Shown: piece by piece, positions 23,491 through 36,090 of the stretch
Numbering within the stretch: position 1 is the first letter of the stretch
Layout: each line of letters begins with the position of its first letter
Assembly (NCBI GenBank): GCA_963920665.1
Contig: OY987265.1
Location: 44,397,001 to 44,461,000 of the forward strand
Source: Straminergon stramineum
Lineage: Eukaryota; Streptophyta; Bryopsida; Hypnales; Calliergonaceae
Direction: 5' to 3'
Length of the DNA stretch: 64,000 nt
Notes under the pieces: generated by a model
Database searches by the model: none
What the model saw: only the letters and a program-made list of their open reading frames with translations
Told to the model about the DNA's origin: nothing
Made by a program: the position numbers and the translations under genes

Positions 23491-25076
23491 TTTGCATCGT
23501 TAGCACGGAGGAATATGTCACTGCATGGGATATATATTACTCGGACTCTAGTTTGAAGCTCAGCTGGGTTAGCAATACCCTACTGCAGTGGTTCAGTCGA
23601 ATTCATTAATGCAAACGTTTGAGTGTGTGATTGAAAGATCTAAACGACTTAGTTACTGTGGGTTTTTTTCCCTCTTCGTGTCCATGTCCTAACTTAAACG
23701 TAGCAATTGTGGTAACTTATGAATGTGTAAGTTGCATGAACACTCAGGCACTTGCTATGAAATGCTCACAATTATACCTCAGTCCTTTGCATAATCATAC
23801 TGATATGCCACATGAATTCACTTTGCAACACTCTCACGAGCTCATGACATGAGTGAGGGTTTGAGGGAGAAATTAGAACTTTAGTACAATATGCACCATA
23901 AATTTAAATGGTTGGTTTTAAAGTTTAGTTACTCATCAAATTAGTTCACAGGATACGGTAGTGTAGCCTGATTCTTTCAGAAATAAAGATGATTGAAGTT
24001 GGTCCCAAATTTTAAATTATAATTTTTGATTCTAAATTGGTCCACTTATCCACTACTCAATGTCTTCTTTGAGCATTCTTCTCATTTTTACAAACGTGTT
24101 GTTATCAAACTCTACGTCATTCTTGACTTGTTTCATAAATTTTCAGCACTGGCAATGACAAGTACTATGCCATTTGGATCTACAAGTCACTTCCTACATG
24201 TTTTGGGCATACAAGTGCTGACGTGCATGGCTGAAGCATTTTATTAGAATTTAAAATTCAACTCATATGTTCTAACTCCAAAAAAATATCAAATTATTTA
24301 AGTATAATCTATTATTGTAATTTCAAATTTTCTTTTTGAATGAAAAATATTGAGAACTATATAGTCATTATAGTGTCAATTTTTAATACTTAGTTTAATA
24401 TTTTATGCACCAAAGGTAGGAATTATCAAAAACTCTTTTATGTTCCTTTTATAAGGTTATGTGGTTTTCTTAAATGTGGGTGAAATATGTGGGGAACATG
24501 AAATTTTCAAATATAGAGTTTTGGATAGAAAATTCATCAAATGAAATCATATTAAGTTTATTCTTTACTTAGTTCTGTCTTCTTATGTTAGCACGTGTTG
24601 CCTACCATAGTGAATAATCTAGGAAATAAGGTCTTCTCTAGTTATTGTTTTTGAATTATTTTCATCTATTACAAAGTAAATGGTCAAATAACCTAATTAT
24701 TATAATCATCATTTATGAGACTTATGAAGCCATGTATTCAAAAGAATTATTCCATAATTTACTTTCATAATGTGAAATCTTTATTGGTATCTAAGCATCA
24801 ATAGCACACATGTGCTCATCTACAATTGTATTTGTACATATATTTATCTAATTTTTGCCTTAATATAAAAATCATTGCCTTAATATAAAAATTGAATCAT
24901 ATAATTATATAATTCATATTTCTTTTCTAATTTTTGATGTAAAAATTGGTTTGCTACATATATTACTCTACTAGAATTTGTAATCTATTCCAATGACTTA
25001 AAAACAAGTAGTTTTTAAGTACTTTATTTTGGAGTTGTTTTGGCATGGTTGTTGACCAATCAAAGTAAGTATTTGT

Positions 25077-25145
<69 letters not shown>

Positions 25146-25645
25146 CCATTTTAGAAAAGAGAATATTCATATGAAAGTTCGCAATGGGTGACTTACTTAG
25201 GAATAAATTATTTAAAAAACCTTCTACTACTCTATGTAACAAATCTTAGTTGACTTCAAAGGTTCAACCTAGTTTGGAGCAACAAAATATTGCGAGGATT
25301 GAGCTTTGAATTATTACCACATAGGTCTTGGAATGCCCAAATATGGTTAATAGATATTACTAATAGTATGACTATTTTACCAATATTCATGAAAGAAAAT
25401 TCTTTAAGAAATGTGACATTCATAAAATTTTGAAAATTTGACGATTAAACATTTTGATCATTAATTTTTTTATGATTTAAGAAATAATAATAAACATTTA
25501 ATATGGAATTTCCACTTCACACCATGAAAATTTATAATTTATAGTATGAAGAATGATATTTCAATTTTATCTATATTTTGAGGCAATTTTTTTTTGTCAT
25601 TTTTTGAATGCCCTGGTGAAAATTTTAAAAGCCCATGTGGTAAAC
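23491..25645. other. intergenic; long (TA)n microsatellite at 25083-25142
   Basis: About 2.1 kb without a supported gene. The first 400 bp are less AT-rich and could be the 3' UTR of the ORF ending at 23490. The rest is AT-rich. An uninterrupted TA dinucleotide run of about 60 bp sits near 25.1 kb. Confidence 0.5.
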
Positions 25646-26589
25646 TTAACCCCTAAAGGACCAAAGTGTGTTTCTTGGCAACATAACTCTTTTGGGCAAG
25701 TACGTGTGACTAGAGATTTCCATGTTTGGGGACCAAACTTATATAGAAGGTGTGGACAAGGGATATCTTTCATGTGCACTAAATTTCAAGGCATTTGGAA
25801 ATATGAGTCAAAAGTTATGGCCTAATATGTAGTTTGTTTTTCAACTTGGGCAATCTAGGCAGATCTGAAAAAAATCATTTTTTTCAAAAATAAAAATTTG
25901 AAATTGGTTTTCTAGAGTTATAATTATACACATAGAAAGCTTTGAATCATTCCATTTTGATCAATGAGTCAAAAGTTATGAGATGCTTTAGTTTGCAAGC
26001 AAGTATGGATTCTCTACTCTAAAATAAACTTTGAAGTCTTTTATTTAACTCAATTTTCAATATTTTTTGAAAAAATTAAAACATTAGATGTAGATTTTTT
26101 ATTACAACATTACATTACACCCATTGGGATTGGGATTTTTTAATTCCATTAATAAATTGTTAACAATTTAGTATTTTGAATCATTTTCTACATCTTTCTA
26201 CTTACTATTTTTTTTCTATATGTTGCACAATTCCCAACAAATTGAAAATTTACAAGCATGTGGCCAACTTGCATTGAAGAATGAATCTGAAGAAGCACCA
26301 CCATTTTGGACATTTTTTCATACAAATGTGACCTTGTGAAGTGCAGCTGCCCGTTTTTTCACTGACACCCCAAAAGGATTTTTGTCACTTCAAATGCTAT
26401 ATCTTGCAGTCTACATGGTGAAATTTTCTGAATTTTTTTCCACATCTTCTCAATTTAGTGTACTACAAGATCCTACGGTTACATGTGTCCAAAAATAATA
26501 TTTTTCAAAAATTTGGTACTTATATTAGAAATAGAAGTTTTTGAGGTTTTTTGGTGATATTAACACAATCACGGAACTTTAGGGGTTGA
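25646..26589 (+). mobile_element. F-family element, copy F3
   Basis: A 944-bp element beginning TTAACCCCTAAAGGACCAAAG and ending GGAACTTTAGGGGTTGA (right TTAA mutated). The interior follows F1 and F2, including TTCTCTACTCTAAAATAAAC and AAGATCCTACGGTTACATG. Non-coding. Confidence 0.7.
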
Positions 26590-27310
26590 TGGCTAAATGT
26601 GTGTAATGGCTTCAACAAAATTGAAATGTACTATAGTATGCAAGTCAGTAAATCAATTATCTTGAAGTGTATATTAAACTAAAAGACATTAGATACAATA
26701 ATTAAACATCTTGTCTTCTAGTCTAATAAGGATTCTAAATTTATGATCTTCTTAATTTGGTGTATTCCAAAATATACATATCCTTGGTTGGTTTTCTTTT
26801 TAATATAATATAATATACATCAATAAATAAATCATTGACAAAATATGGGAGGAAACTTCCTAATATTGTACACTAAAATTGACAATTACCATCACAATCT
26901 TTCAATAAGCTTTTTACTTAAATGAAACATTAATGTAAAGTATACAAGTGATTCATGCACTATTTAGTTATAAAATAATCTTAAATGAGAATATAAACAT
27001 AAATATATGAAATAAAATTTTTTGATATGTCGTGGCCATTAATGACATGTCTCATCAACCATGCATATCTTGCTTTTAATAATGTACAAATGTTTAATAA
27101 TGGGTGAGGGCATGGTAAGGTCAACAAACCTTTTTGTTCTAGTCCACCATTTGGACAATTTTGATACTTTCTAAAAACTGCAGATGTATTTAAATAAATA
27201 GTCTCCATGTGTCATAAATTTAAAATGGTCTAGAATATCTATCATGTACTATCATCACCAAAAAATTCATAAAATGTTGATTATGTTCTTATAAATACAT
27301 TAGATTTTCT
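26590..27310. other. AT-rich intergenic, nothing recognised
   Basis: No gene, RNA or delimited repeat is seen between the F3 element and the truncated I-type end at 27311. Confidence 0.3.
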
Positions 27311-27400
27311 TTAACCCGTGAAGGACCATTGTCCCCTTGAGGAACAAAATGGATTTTAGGTAGGTTCCTATGAGCTTATTTTTTTATGAAATTTTTTGAG
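27311..27400 (+). mobile_element. truncated left end of an I-type TTAA element
   Basis: TTAACCCGTGAAGGACCATTG and the next roughly 80 bp match the left end of the element at 52251-53169 (GACCATTGTCC, GGAACAAAATGG / GGACAAAATGG, TTAGGTAGGTTC / TTGGTTAGGTTC). The match stops near 27400, where unrelated sequence begins. Confidence 0.5.
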
Positions 27401-30400
27401 CCCCTGGACTTCCCACCGGCAGTGGCATACCGATAACTAGACTTGCCCCCAATACCGACACTAGCCTTGATAACCAAACTGGCCCTCAATACCAACACTG
27501 GCCCCCATACCGAAGTTGGCTCTTAATACCTGGGGCCAGTTTGACCTCGGGTCTGCTGGTGCTAAAGGTCTACTAGTTGCTGGAGTCTATTGGTTGTTAG
27601 GGTCTATTGGTAGGATCATAGAATTAGGGGAAATTGACACTTTTAAATACTAAGATATGAAAGAGCTAACGCTTGGTTATCTATGACTTGGGGATGATTT
27701 GGGGTGGAATGGACTTTAGAAAGACATAAGACTTGGCTAATATGAACCTAGATAGATGTGTAGGGCTTGATTACTAGAACCTATTGTCTAAATTTTGGGT
27801 ACTAAATTTTGTTTCCTAGACATTTTGGAAACTAAATTTTGGAGGTGAAGACTGGGTAAGTTTAAAGCTCCACCGTCAATTTGGATTTAACACCAAATCT
27901 AAGACTACGAGGTACCTCAGGGTTCAAAGCTCCACCATTGGTAGGACTTTAACACACAATCGAAGACTCTTGGGACCTAGAGGAGGGCTACTATTGTGTG
28001 AGCATAGGAGTATGAGCCCATGAGCCTATAATACTATATACCTATGTTATAGATATATATACTATAAAAAACGTCTATGATTATAGGGTATATATGTTAC
28101 AAATACCCATATTATAGGTTTTTATGATACATACATCATCTATAATGTGTGGTATCTATATTATAGGTACTTATAATGTAAGCTCAATGCTCACATACTA
28201 GCACCATTGACTATGAGGACTAGGACACTCTCAAGAACTCGTACATAAGTTAGAATAGTAATGGTTAGTACAAGATTCAAAACAAGCTAGAGGCCCCTAA
28301 AGCAACATCGTCAAGGTACAAATGGAGGGTGGCTCTAAGGTTAGTACAAGGGACTAATAGACACCCACTAGACTTCCAAAAGATGTAACAAGATCCCAAC
28401 GAGGGAGACAACAACACCCTCTCTAAGGGTAGTAGAACTAGGTACTCAAGACTTGAGCAAACTTAAGACAAACAACACAAAAGAGACACAAAACTTAAGA
28501 ACAACAAAACAAAAGACACTATGTGCAAAGGGACTCCAAGACCTCTACAAACTTGCAAAAGGACAAGAAGATAAGCACCTTGAAGGTTTTTTGTCTAAAC
28601 GCCAAAAGTTCCAATACAAATTGAACCCAATGGACCCAAATACAAAATGGGGGTGTTTTGAGAGGAGAAAGGCGCCCTTTTCATAGGCAGCTGGGCACCC
28701 CACTTCCTCTTTAAGTTACAAATTGGGAACTCCATTCCAAATACGGGAACCCTAGAACCCTAAATCTTCACTAGATTTTCACCTACACCTAGGGCGTTGA
28801 CTTCTTCACTCCTATGTTGGTCCAATTTCTAACTTTGGGAGATTAATTCTGATTCACAAATGAATTGCTCCATTGCCTCCATAAGGACATTTTTAGTGTA
28901 GATGAATTGCCTTCCCTTTTTTCCTTTGCAAAAAACCCATCAATATCCAACGCCAACTTCAATAAAAAAAAGATTGAAAATCTAACTTTTGCAATTAGCC
29001 TTTTCTAAGGAAGTTGATTGGCTAGAGTGGTTTAGAAGGCCCAAGGAGGTAAGAAAAGACCCTTCATTTCAATCGAGTGTGCTTCCAAGACACCAATCAA
29101 TTCCCCGCAAATACTACTACATTGTCTAAATTATAGGGAAACTCTCAGTTTGGGTGCCTTCTGCTATTGGAATGTATTTAAACTTGTCAGAGCACATTAT
29201 TAATATAAAGAACCTGTCCTTATTTTTAATGAGATTTTACCATTCTCCAAGGAATTTCTAGGAATTTTCTGTTGTGGATTTTGGCTACTAACCATCTAAA
29301 AAGGGTATTTTTGCAAGTTAGAAAATTCTAGAACTTTTTGTGGGAGCTCTCATGGAATCCCATAATGGTCATACAAGCTCATATTCTTACTTTGCACTTG
29401 TAGGAATAAGGGAGATAAATCCCACCCTTTACGAAAAACTAGTGAGCCAAGGAATCTTTCATATACAAGGGAATCTTGGTGAATAGACTTCACTTCCAAT
29501 CCTATGGCATGCTCTTGACCCTAAATTACCATCCATGGGTTGTAGATTCATCTACAGGCTCGTCTTGATATGGTAACCCCTGTAATACTAACAATTGGAG
29601 CTTCTAAGGGTTTTTTTTGTGGGATGGGGAAACTAAGACCTAACCTAGGGATCTCACAAGACTTCTCTAGACTCAATCTTAGCTAAACTAGGTCGCTGAC
29701 TTAGTAGGTTTGGCTATTTGGAACAACATCACTTAAACCTTCTAACTTCCACCGTTTGGGGTTCTAAACTATGTACATGTGAGCATCTCAGGTGGTTTTA
29801 GATCTAAAACCCTATTTTAGACCAAATACCTACTTTGGTATGTCACAACCTATTTTGGTCTTATGCTCTTTTTTGGGCTTTTGTATCTAATTACTTCCTA
29901 AATTGTTGAATTAAAAAATAAATAAATTATGAGTCCTAAGTGATGAATTGGGAGCTCACACCTACCCAAAAAGGACAGACTAATTTCTTGATTTAATTTA
30001 ATGCACAAGGGCCCTATCTACAAAGATGGGTTGATTTTTGATTGAATTTCAAAGCACAAAAAGGCCCTTGTCCATAGGGCCAGGATAGGGCTTGATTTCT
30101 TGACTAATTTTTTTTAAAAACAAGATCTTGGCCCTTGTAAAAACAACAATAGAGGTTTTCAAGTTTTTGGTTTTAGTTGAGAGGGACCCCACAAAAGAAA
30201 ATACTTGAAAATTAGTCATAAAGGTGAAGCTTTGCTATTGAAAATGATAAATTAGAATTAGATTATCCAAAATTCTAATATACAAAGCGATGGCTTTGCT
30301 GTATATAGGGGTTAGCTACAAATATTAATACCAAATGAGTAACCTTTGACCCTGGACAAATCTTGATTTTTGGAATTGGGGACCAAGACCAGCTTGACCT

Positions 30401-31252
30401 ACCTACCACGCAAACTACCATCTAGACCCAAGAATAGCTCCTAGGGGGGTTAACATCTCACTTGACGAATTGTTGTAGGGATGCTCTATTGTACCATAGT
30501 CAAACATTATGCATAACTAGAAAGATAGAAGAATCAACTATGGTTAAGGTAGTTTGTTTTTAAAAACAACCATTTAAAGGTTGGTTTACCTTTTTATTGG
30601 CTTCCATGGATTGAAATATTTATAGATTATTTTTCAAATAAAGAGAAATAGATGCGGCATGTATCACAAGTGGTTTTGTATTTTTCCAAGCATTTTAAAA
30701 GATTTCTGTCCTAGGCATCTATTTCTAACAATAGGATTGGTAAAATGAATGTACACATAGCCTATAATGAGAGATGAGAAAACCAAGAAGAAGCATGGGG
30801 ACTTGCAATAAATAACAAGTAAGGGTTCTAAATGCAACCATGCTCATTTCATAGATTTTGCATTCATAACAAAGTAGTTGGTTTTCCAACTTCCAATATA
30901 AATACATGAATGTATACTTATCAATACATTTAAAGTTAGACCCAATCACATGCTTTAAGTTCCATCCATACTTAAACCATAAAGCAATATCTCACAAACT
31001 TTAGTGCGCTCCCATTTTATCCTTAGTTCATTCATTGTCTATGATCTATCAATTTTAGGACCACCTAATGTTCATTTTAGACCTAATTACAGGGTTGATT
31101 TGAAAAAGATGGGTGTTTTTAGAGTAGACTCCTATAAGAATTTTCTTATCCTTACTCAATTAGGATTGGCTACCATATGGGACTTCAAAGGAGATCGACT
31201 TCATCGAGGCTACTTACAAAAATAAGGGAGTTCAACTTGATAGAGCAGGAGG
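27401..31252. repeat. repeat-rich, decayed intergenic with tandem blocks
   Basis: No gene is supported over nearly 4 kb. Visible structure: a C-rich run of short degenerate units of the type ACTGGCCCCCAATACCGA (about 27440-27545); a direct duplication of a unit of about 62 bp (AAAGCTCCACC...TTTAACAC, 27859-27980); and an AT-rich array of TATAGGTA-like units (28025-28185). A 77-codon frame at 28453-28686 is lysine-rich low-complexity and not credible. The composition (more balanced, no long ORF) would suit an old retroelement, but no reverse-transcriptase, integrase or protease motif was recognised. Confidence 0.35.
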
Positions 31253-31513
31253 CATTAGAAGAGAATTGAGGCCTCCAAAGGGTTGTGAGTTATCTTCAAG
31301 CTCCCAAAGTTGGGAGCTTTGTTCAATAGGAAAAAGGTACTCCCATGTGGGCTACTGATGTGGCCGGGACACTACCACGTCACAGATGACTAAAAAAAGA
31401 ATTTTTTTTTCAATTTTTTTTTTCAAAAAAAATTTAATATTTTTTTTGAGTTCCCCATATATGGGGGAACAACCCTGAAACAATCCTTTGGAGGCTTGAA
31501 ATTTTCTCTAATG
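31253..31513. mobile_element. L-type MITE, copy L2
   Basis: A 261-bp block with inverted ends: left CATTAGAAGAG, then GAGGCCTCCAAAGG; right, reverse-complemented, CATTAGAGAAAATTTCAAGC, then CTCCAAAGG. An AT-only core (TTTTTTTTCAA and similar) separates GC-richer shoulders. The same architecture occurs at 51636-51915 and partly near 1028. Non-coding. Confidence 0.6.
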
Positions 31514-33354
31514 TGAAATATCTTAATCAATGCTTTGGGACAAACAAGGCCACTAAAGACACAATTTTTCTTAGAACATGACCACCATGGCCTGCCCAAT
31601 CTGATGCACTAGGGTAGATTGAGCGAGCCCTTACAAGGAAAAGACCCGAGGGTGGATCAGAGACCTCCACTATCCCTTGCTTTGTAGCCACTTCAAAATC
31701 TTGACCCCACCTCCTTGTTCTTTTGAATACACGTGTGTAAGTTTGTAGGTGTACTATAGTAGCTACCTACTCTTGCTATTCATCGCATGTATCCAAAACT
31801 ACTGTGTAAAGTTGTACTTGGATAAAGATTTTCCACAATCTCCAATCTTGAGTCACTAAAGGGACTCACTATTGTTAAGTGGTCAAATTCATTTTGTAAA
31901 TGGTTGCTGCAGAAGTGGCTACCATAAAAGTGACGGTGGAGAGAACTGGAGAAAAAAGGAGCAAGGGCTCGTTAGGTTCTATTGAGGCCAACTCTAGCAA
32001 GCCACAATGGCCATGCTTTTATGGTTGACCAATTTAGGGGTCCTTTGAACTGCAAGTTGGATCTCGGTGATGGGCTTTCTCTAGACATGCCAATGTTTTC
32101 ATACTAGCGCCTGCGAATCCACAAAACATGTCGTTTAGACTTGCAAACACACCCACAAGACATGGTCATTCTTCAACAATACAAGATGGCCTTGGGCCAA
32201 TATGAGTCTCTCTCCTACAGAAAAACCATTACGGGTATTTCACCTAGCACTTTTGGCAGAGAAGGCCAATGCACTCCGTCCACCTTCCCTTTCAAGATTC
32301 CAAGCAATATCTTCAAGTCAACAATCATATAGAGAATATAGTGTGCACAGAACAGATTCATCTTTGACAAGGAAAACATCAACTACATTTAACCTTGTAA
32401 ACTAGCTTGGAGAGACACTATCCTTGTAGATATGGCTCAAAGGAATCATACCCTCACCTACTTTAGCTAGTGTAAGGTAAACTAGCCTATGATAGGCTAA
32501 CTGCCCAATGCAAACACCTAGGAAATGACCCATTACAATCGTACATCAAACCATTACAAAAAAATTCTTAAAAATGAGAATAGGATTTGATTAGCTTGGT
32601 TAGTGACCAAAATCAATGCCTTGGGTGATGGTCATGGTCATGGTCATTATTAGTGATTGCTTTAGGAACTTCTACCTTTTTAGTGTAAATTTATGACAAG
32701 AAGTGATTTTTATATTCCTTCATGATGTAGCCATATTAGGAAATATGAATAATTTAGGTAGTAAGATGAACATTATGGATATACTTTTTGGTGGTGTGGG
32801 GGCATTCTAGAGAATGTTTTGGGCTAATTGAATATAACACTTCAAAAATTTATAACAAATTCATACTTTGTCCAAAAAATAAAATTTCAATAGCTCTTTT
32901 CGTTTCTCATATATGTCTTTAATATGGAAAAAAATTCAATTGCTCTCTCCATTTCTCATATTTGTCTTTATATGGAATTTTTTTTTAAATTCAATAATGT
33001 CAATGAGGCAAACTAGTCATTCTACCTTTCATAAGTTGTTTTATCTTAGTGGGATAGACAACAATTGATTTGTCAAGATTTCCTTGATAAGGTAACTACA
33101 CCTAAAATGGACCACTCCTCAAAATTGACCCCTATTTTTGAAGGGAAACTAAATAGGGAGGATACCTGAAACGGTGTGCATTACAAGGACAATTGTAAGG
33201 TGGAGTTAAGGTCTATTTTGAGAAGTGTGCAACTCTATTTATAGTACTATAGAGGTGGCAACCTTACAAGTGGTCTATTTTTAATATACTTTTCTGTTGT
33301 TTTAACTTCTTCTAGTTGTTCCCATTTTCTTGCTTCTATTATAAAAACATTTGT
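31514..33354. repeat. intergenic; dispersed repeat M copy 1 (about 32680-32920) and a short tandem
   Basis: The segment 32680-32920 is related, in the same orientation, to 36540-36905 (shared GTAAGATGAA(C/T)(A/G)TTATGGAT and AACACTTCAAAAATT, ATAACAAATTCATACTT). Just downstream, 32884-32990 holds two direct units of about 60 bp around TTTCTCATATxTGTCTTT. No gene is supported in the rest. Confidence 0.5.
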
Positions 33355-33710
33355 GTGCTACCATTTTTTTTCCAAAAAGCTTGTACCACTTGTGGCTAGC
33401 AAGCTTTCTATATTTATCTTTGAATTTTTGCAATGAAATTCGGTTTCATTTTATGTCAAAAAATAAATAAATAAAGTGTCTTTGCACTACCATTTTATTG
33501 CCAAAAGTCTGTGCCACTTGTGGCTGGCAGGCTTTTTATATTTATCTTTGCATTTTTGCAATGAGATTCGGTTTCATTTATGTCATAAAAATAAATAAAT
33601 AAAGTGTCTTTGCACTACCATTTTATTGCCAAAAGTCTGTGCTCTAAGTCTTACCATATTTTTTTGCAAAAATATCTGAGCACTACCATTTTATTGCAAC
33701 AGAAGTCTGT
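33355..33710 (+). repeat. tandem repeat, period ~128 bp
   Basis: Units begin near 33355, 33483 and 33611 (TGCACTACCATTTTATTGCC), with a partial fourth near 33678. Each full unit contains TGCAATGAxATTCGGTTTCATTT followed by an A-rich AAATAAATAAATAAA stretch, resembling the 3' end of a retroposon caught in a tandem duplication. Confidence 0.6.
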
Positions 33711-33949
33711 AGCTGATGATAGAATCGTCAATGAACAGGATTTGCCACAAAGTCTGCATCTCCACCAAGTTACTTGAGGTGGCTACCAACAGTAAGTTAC
33801 TGAGTCCACGGGCCACAGTGGCCCCTCTGGTGGTGGGATTGTGTGAAGTGTGAACCCCACACTTAAGCATGTTGCTACAGCTTTTGAGGTGCGGCAGAGA
33901 TGGGTACAATGATAGAGATCCTCAGATACCGGTACACAACATTGTAGTG
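33691..33949 (-). other. gene-like island abutting a TTAA element, unidentified
   Basis: A less AT-rich stretch directly left of the G element. Minus-strand frames of 72 and 76 codons overlap, with plausible but unrecognised protein-like sequence (VARGLSNLLLVATSSN...). There is no start or splice evidence. Possibly exon debris. Confidence 0.15.
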
Positions 33950-34183
33950 TTAACCCTGAAACGACGGACTGGTGACCGTGGAAATCATCCCTTTTGGAAC
34001 CATGTGACATCAACTACTTTAAGAAAAAATCCAAAAACACTCATAGAGAGTCAAACTACTGTACCATAAATTTCTCCTTTTAGCACAAAAATTCAAGGAT
34101 GAATAGATGCACTTTTGTCCTACTAGAAGGATTCCCTATCATCCATTGGACACAAAACGTCTATGTCAACATTTAAGGGTTAA
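33950..34183 (+). mobile_element. TTAA-bounded G-family element
   Basis: A 234-bp element starting TTAACCCTGAAACGACGGAC and ending CAACATTTAAGGGTTAA, with both TTAA copies intact. It is related to the copy at 9974-10212 and to a decayed end at 16160. Non-coding. Confidence 0.65.
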
Positions 34184-34903
34184 CCAATGAAGCAGGGTCC
34201 CTTTTCCATCCTTGAAAATGGTATGGGACTCCTCCAAGCTTAGGTGAATAAAATTGTCTTCTATGGCTCCTCTGCCAACCCCAATCCTTGCATTCTCTTG
34301 AAAGTCTCTCCCAAGCATCTAGAGAGGCACAACTCAATACCTTCCTAGTCTAGTTATACAATGTTCGAGCATCTCTACTCTTGCCCGCTCAAATTAGTGT
34401 CAAGAACTACCTATGGCAAGCTCCTTGAATAAAAAGTGACATGTGGTCAAGTAAGATACCCCCAAGTCATACCCACCGTCAAGCCCCACCCAAACTATGA
34501 TTGTCTACCTCCCATTCTTGTAGTTTAGGCTATTCCATTTCCGATCAGGTGAATTGTAGGTGACAGCTCATTCACCATAGAACCATGGGGACAACAAAAA
34601 TGTTTAGGAGGTGTACATTGAAAACATATATGAACACAACGTGTATATTGGAAGCCTGACATCAATTTTGGAACCATCCTATTGTTGGAAATAGGTTTAC
34701 CTACATATCGAGAATGGGACAAATAAAATCTTCATGAAAAAAATTCAAGATAATTTTTCTTTTAAGGGGAAAAATTTAGGAAATTAAGAAATCCTTTTGA
34801 AATCTATTTCTCTACACAAGGGGAATTTTTTTTTGAAATTTTTCCATGCCGTAGATAGGTTAAATTGCTTAAGTGATTGGAAATGGGTGATCATCCTAAT
34901 ATA
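34184..34903. other. intergenic, nothing recognised
   Basis: Moderately AT-rich. A 65-codon minus-strand frame (34722-34525) is the longest and shows no family features. Confidence 0.3.
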
Positions 34904-35063
34904 TACTAGAAGAAAACTATGTTGGAGTCAACATAGTCTATGTGATGTGTTTTTTTTGTTTCCAACACAAAAAAATTTTGTTTTCAGTGCAAAATTTTGC
35001 ATTGGAAATAGAAAAACATCATGGAGATTGTGTTGACTCCAATAATTTTTTCTTCTAGTGATT
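34904..35063. repeat. foldback MITE, ~45-bp arms
   Basis: The left arm (34904-34950, ACTAGAAGAAAAC...TTGGAGTCAACA) returns as its reverse complement at 35017-35063 (TGTTGACTCCAA...TTCTTCTAGTG), with several mismatches and a 66-bp AT-rich loop. Confidence 0.65.
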
Positions 35064-36090
35064 TTTCTTCTTGATTTCTAGTCTTGTAATTAATTGCTTG
35101 ACATTGTTCATTGTTTCAAGAATGCAAAACAAAGTAACAACAAGAGTTTTATACAATATAGTAGAACCATCCATTACCACCACTTAAGCATTATGTGCAT
35201 GATCTGGAGCAACAAAATGCAATGTAAATTTTCTACCTTGTAGAAAGATAGAAATCATGGGGATTGCAAATCTTTGCTAATTTTCTACCTTGAATTCAAA
35301 TTACTATGAATTTTGGTAATCAAAAGTTGATATGGAGCCATTGCCAACGCATAGAGTCACTCTTCCATAACTATTCATTCAAAGATTACTTTGGCTCTCG
35401 AAACGAAGCACATGTGTCATGAATTTAACAGTTGGAAGATGGTCGGATACCAAGACCTGATGGTTAGAAATCAATCACTTCTCTATTGAATTTTCCAATA
35501 CCTATAGATTGACCATGGGACTTGATTTGGTAATGGATGGTTCTACCATAATGAAGATCATGTAGCATGAGAGCATTTCCATTTTTTCTCTTGAAAGGGG
35601 CCTAGGGTGGTGTATTGTGAGCTTGGGCAACTTTGGGGTCCCCTATCACAACTACCCAATTTGGCCCTGTCACCTCAGCCATGGGAAAACAAGTTGTTTC
35701 ATTGTAGTTGAGGGCAAGGTCAAGGTGAATTGACCCCTTGCTCGTCCCCAAGGGAAAACGCTGAAATTTTTCATTTGACACATATATAAATAATTTGCAA
35801 ATTTTGAATTCATATTTGCAATCAGTGGCCCCAAATTTGCTAGGAGAGATGTGCAAGAGAAGTTTTTCAAGCACAAAATTGGGGGTCTTTTATTTTACGT
35901 GCACCCCTGGAATTACTTCGTGGGGACAAGTGAGGGGTCAGCTCACCCCGACTGTAATTGAGAGCTTGCTCACTTCTCACGCTACATGACCTTCTTCAGA
36001 AAACTCTTAACTTACTGTTACTTTGTTTTGCATGCTTGAAACAGTGAATAGTGTCAAGCAATTAATTGCAAGACCAGAAATCAAAAACAA
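35064..36090. repeat. large nested inverted repeat (~1 kb)
   Basis: Three pairs of inverted arms are nested or adjacent. First, 35073-35140 pairs with 36018-36084 (GCAATTAATTGCTTGACA... / ...TGTCAAGCAATTAATTGC), about 65 bp. Second, 35157-35185 pairs with 35527-35555 (TAGAACCATCCATTAC / GTAATGGATGGTTCTA). Third, about 35725-35757 pairs with about 35922-35957 (around TTGACCCCTT / GAGGGGTCAG and CGTCCCC / GGGGACA). Overlapping ORFs of 64-90 codons here are products of the inverted structure. The outer pair suggests a foldback transposon of about 1 kb. Confidence 0.55.

Noticed and set aside
25060..25242. 60-codon frame of alternating Ile-Tyr
   Set aside because: It is the translation of the (TA)n microsatellite.
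27401..31252. Possible LTR retrotransposon
   Set aside because: The length and composition fit, but no long terminal repeats, primer-binding site or reverse-transcriptase/integrase motif could be found by eye.
35602..35989. Overlapping 64-90-codon frames on both strands
   Set aside because: They arise from the inverted-repeat structure and show no conserved motif.
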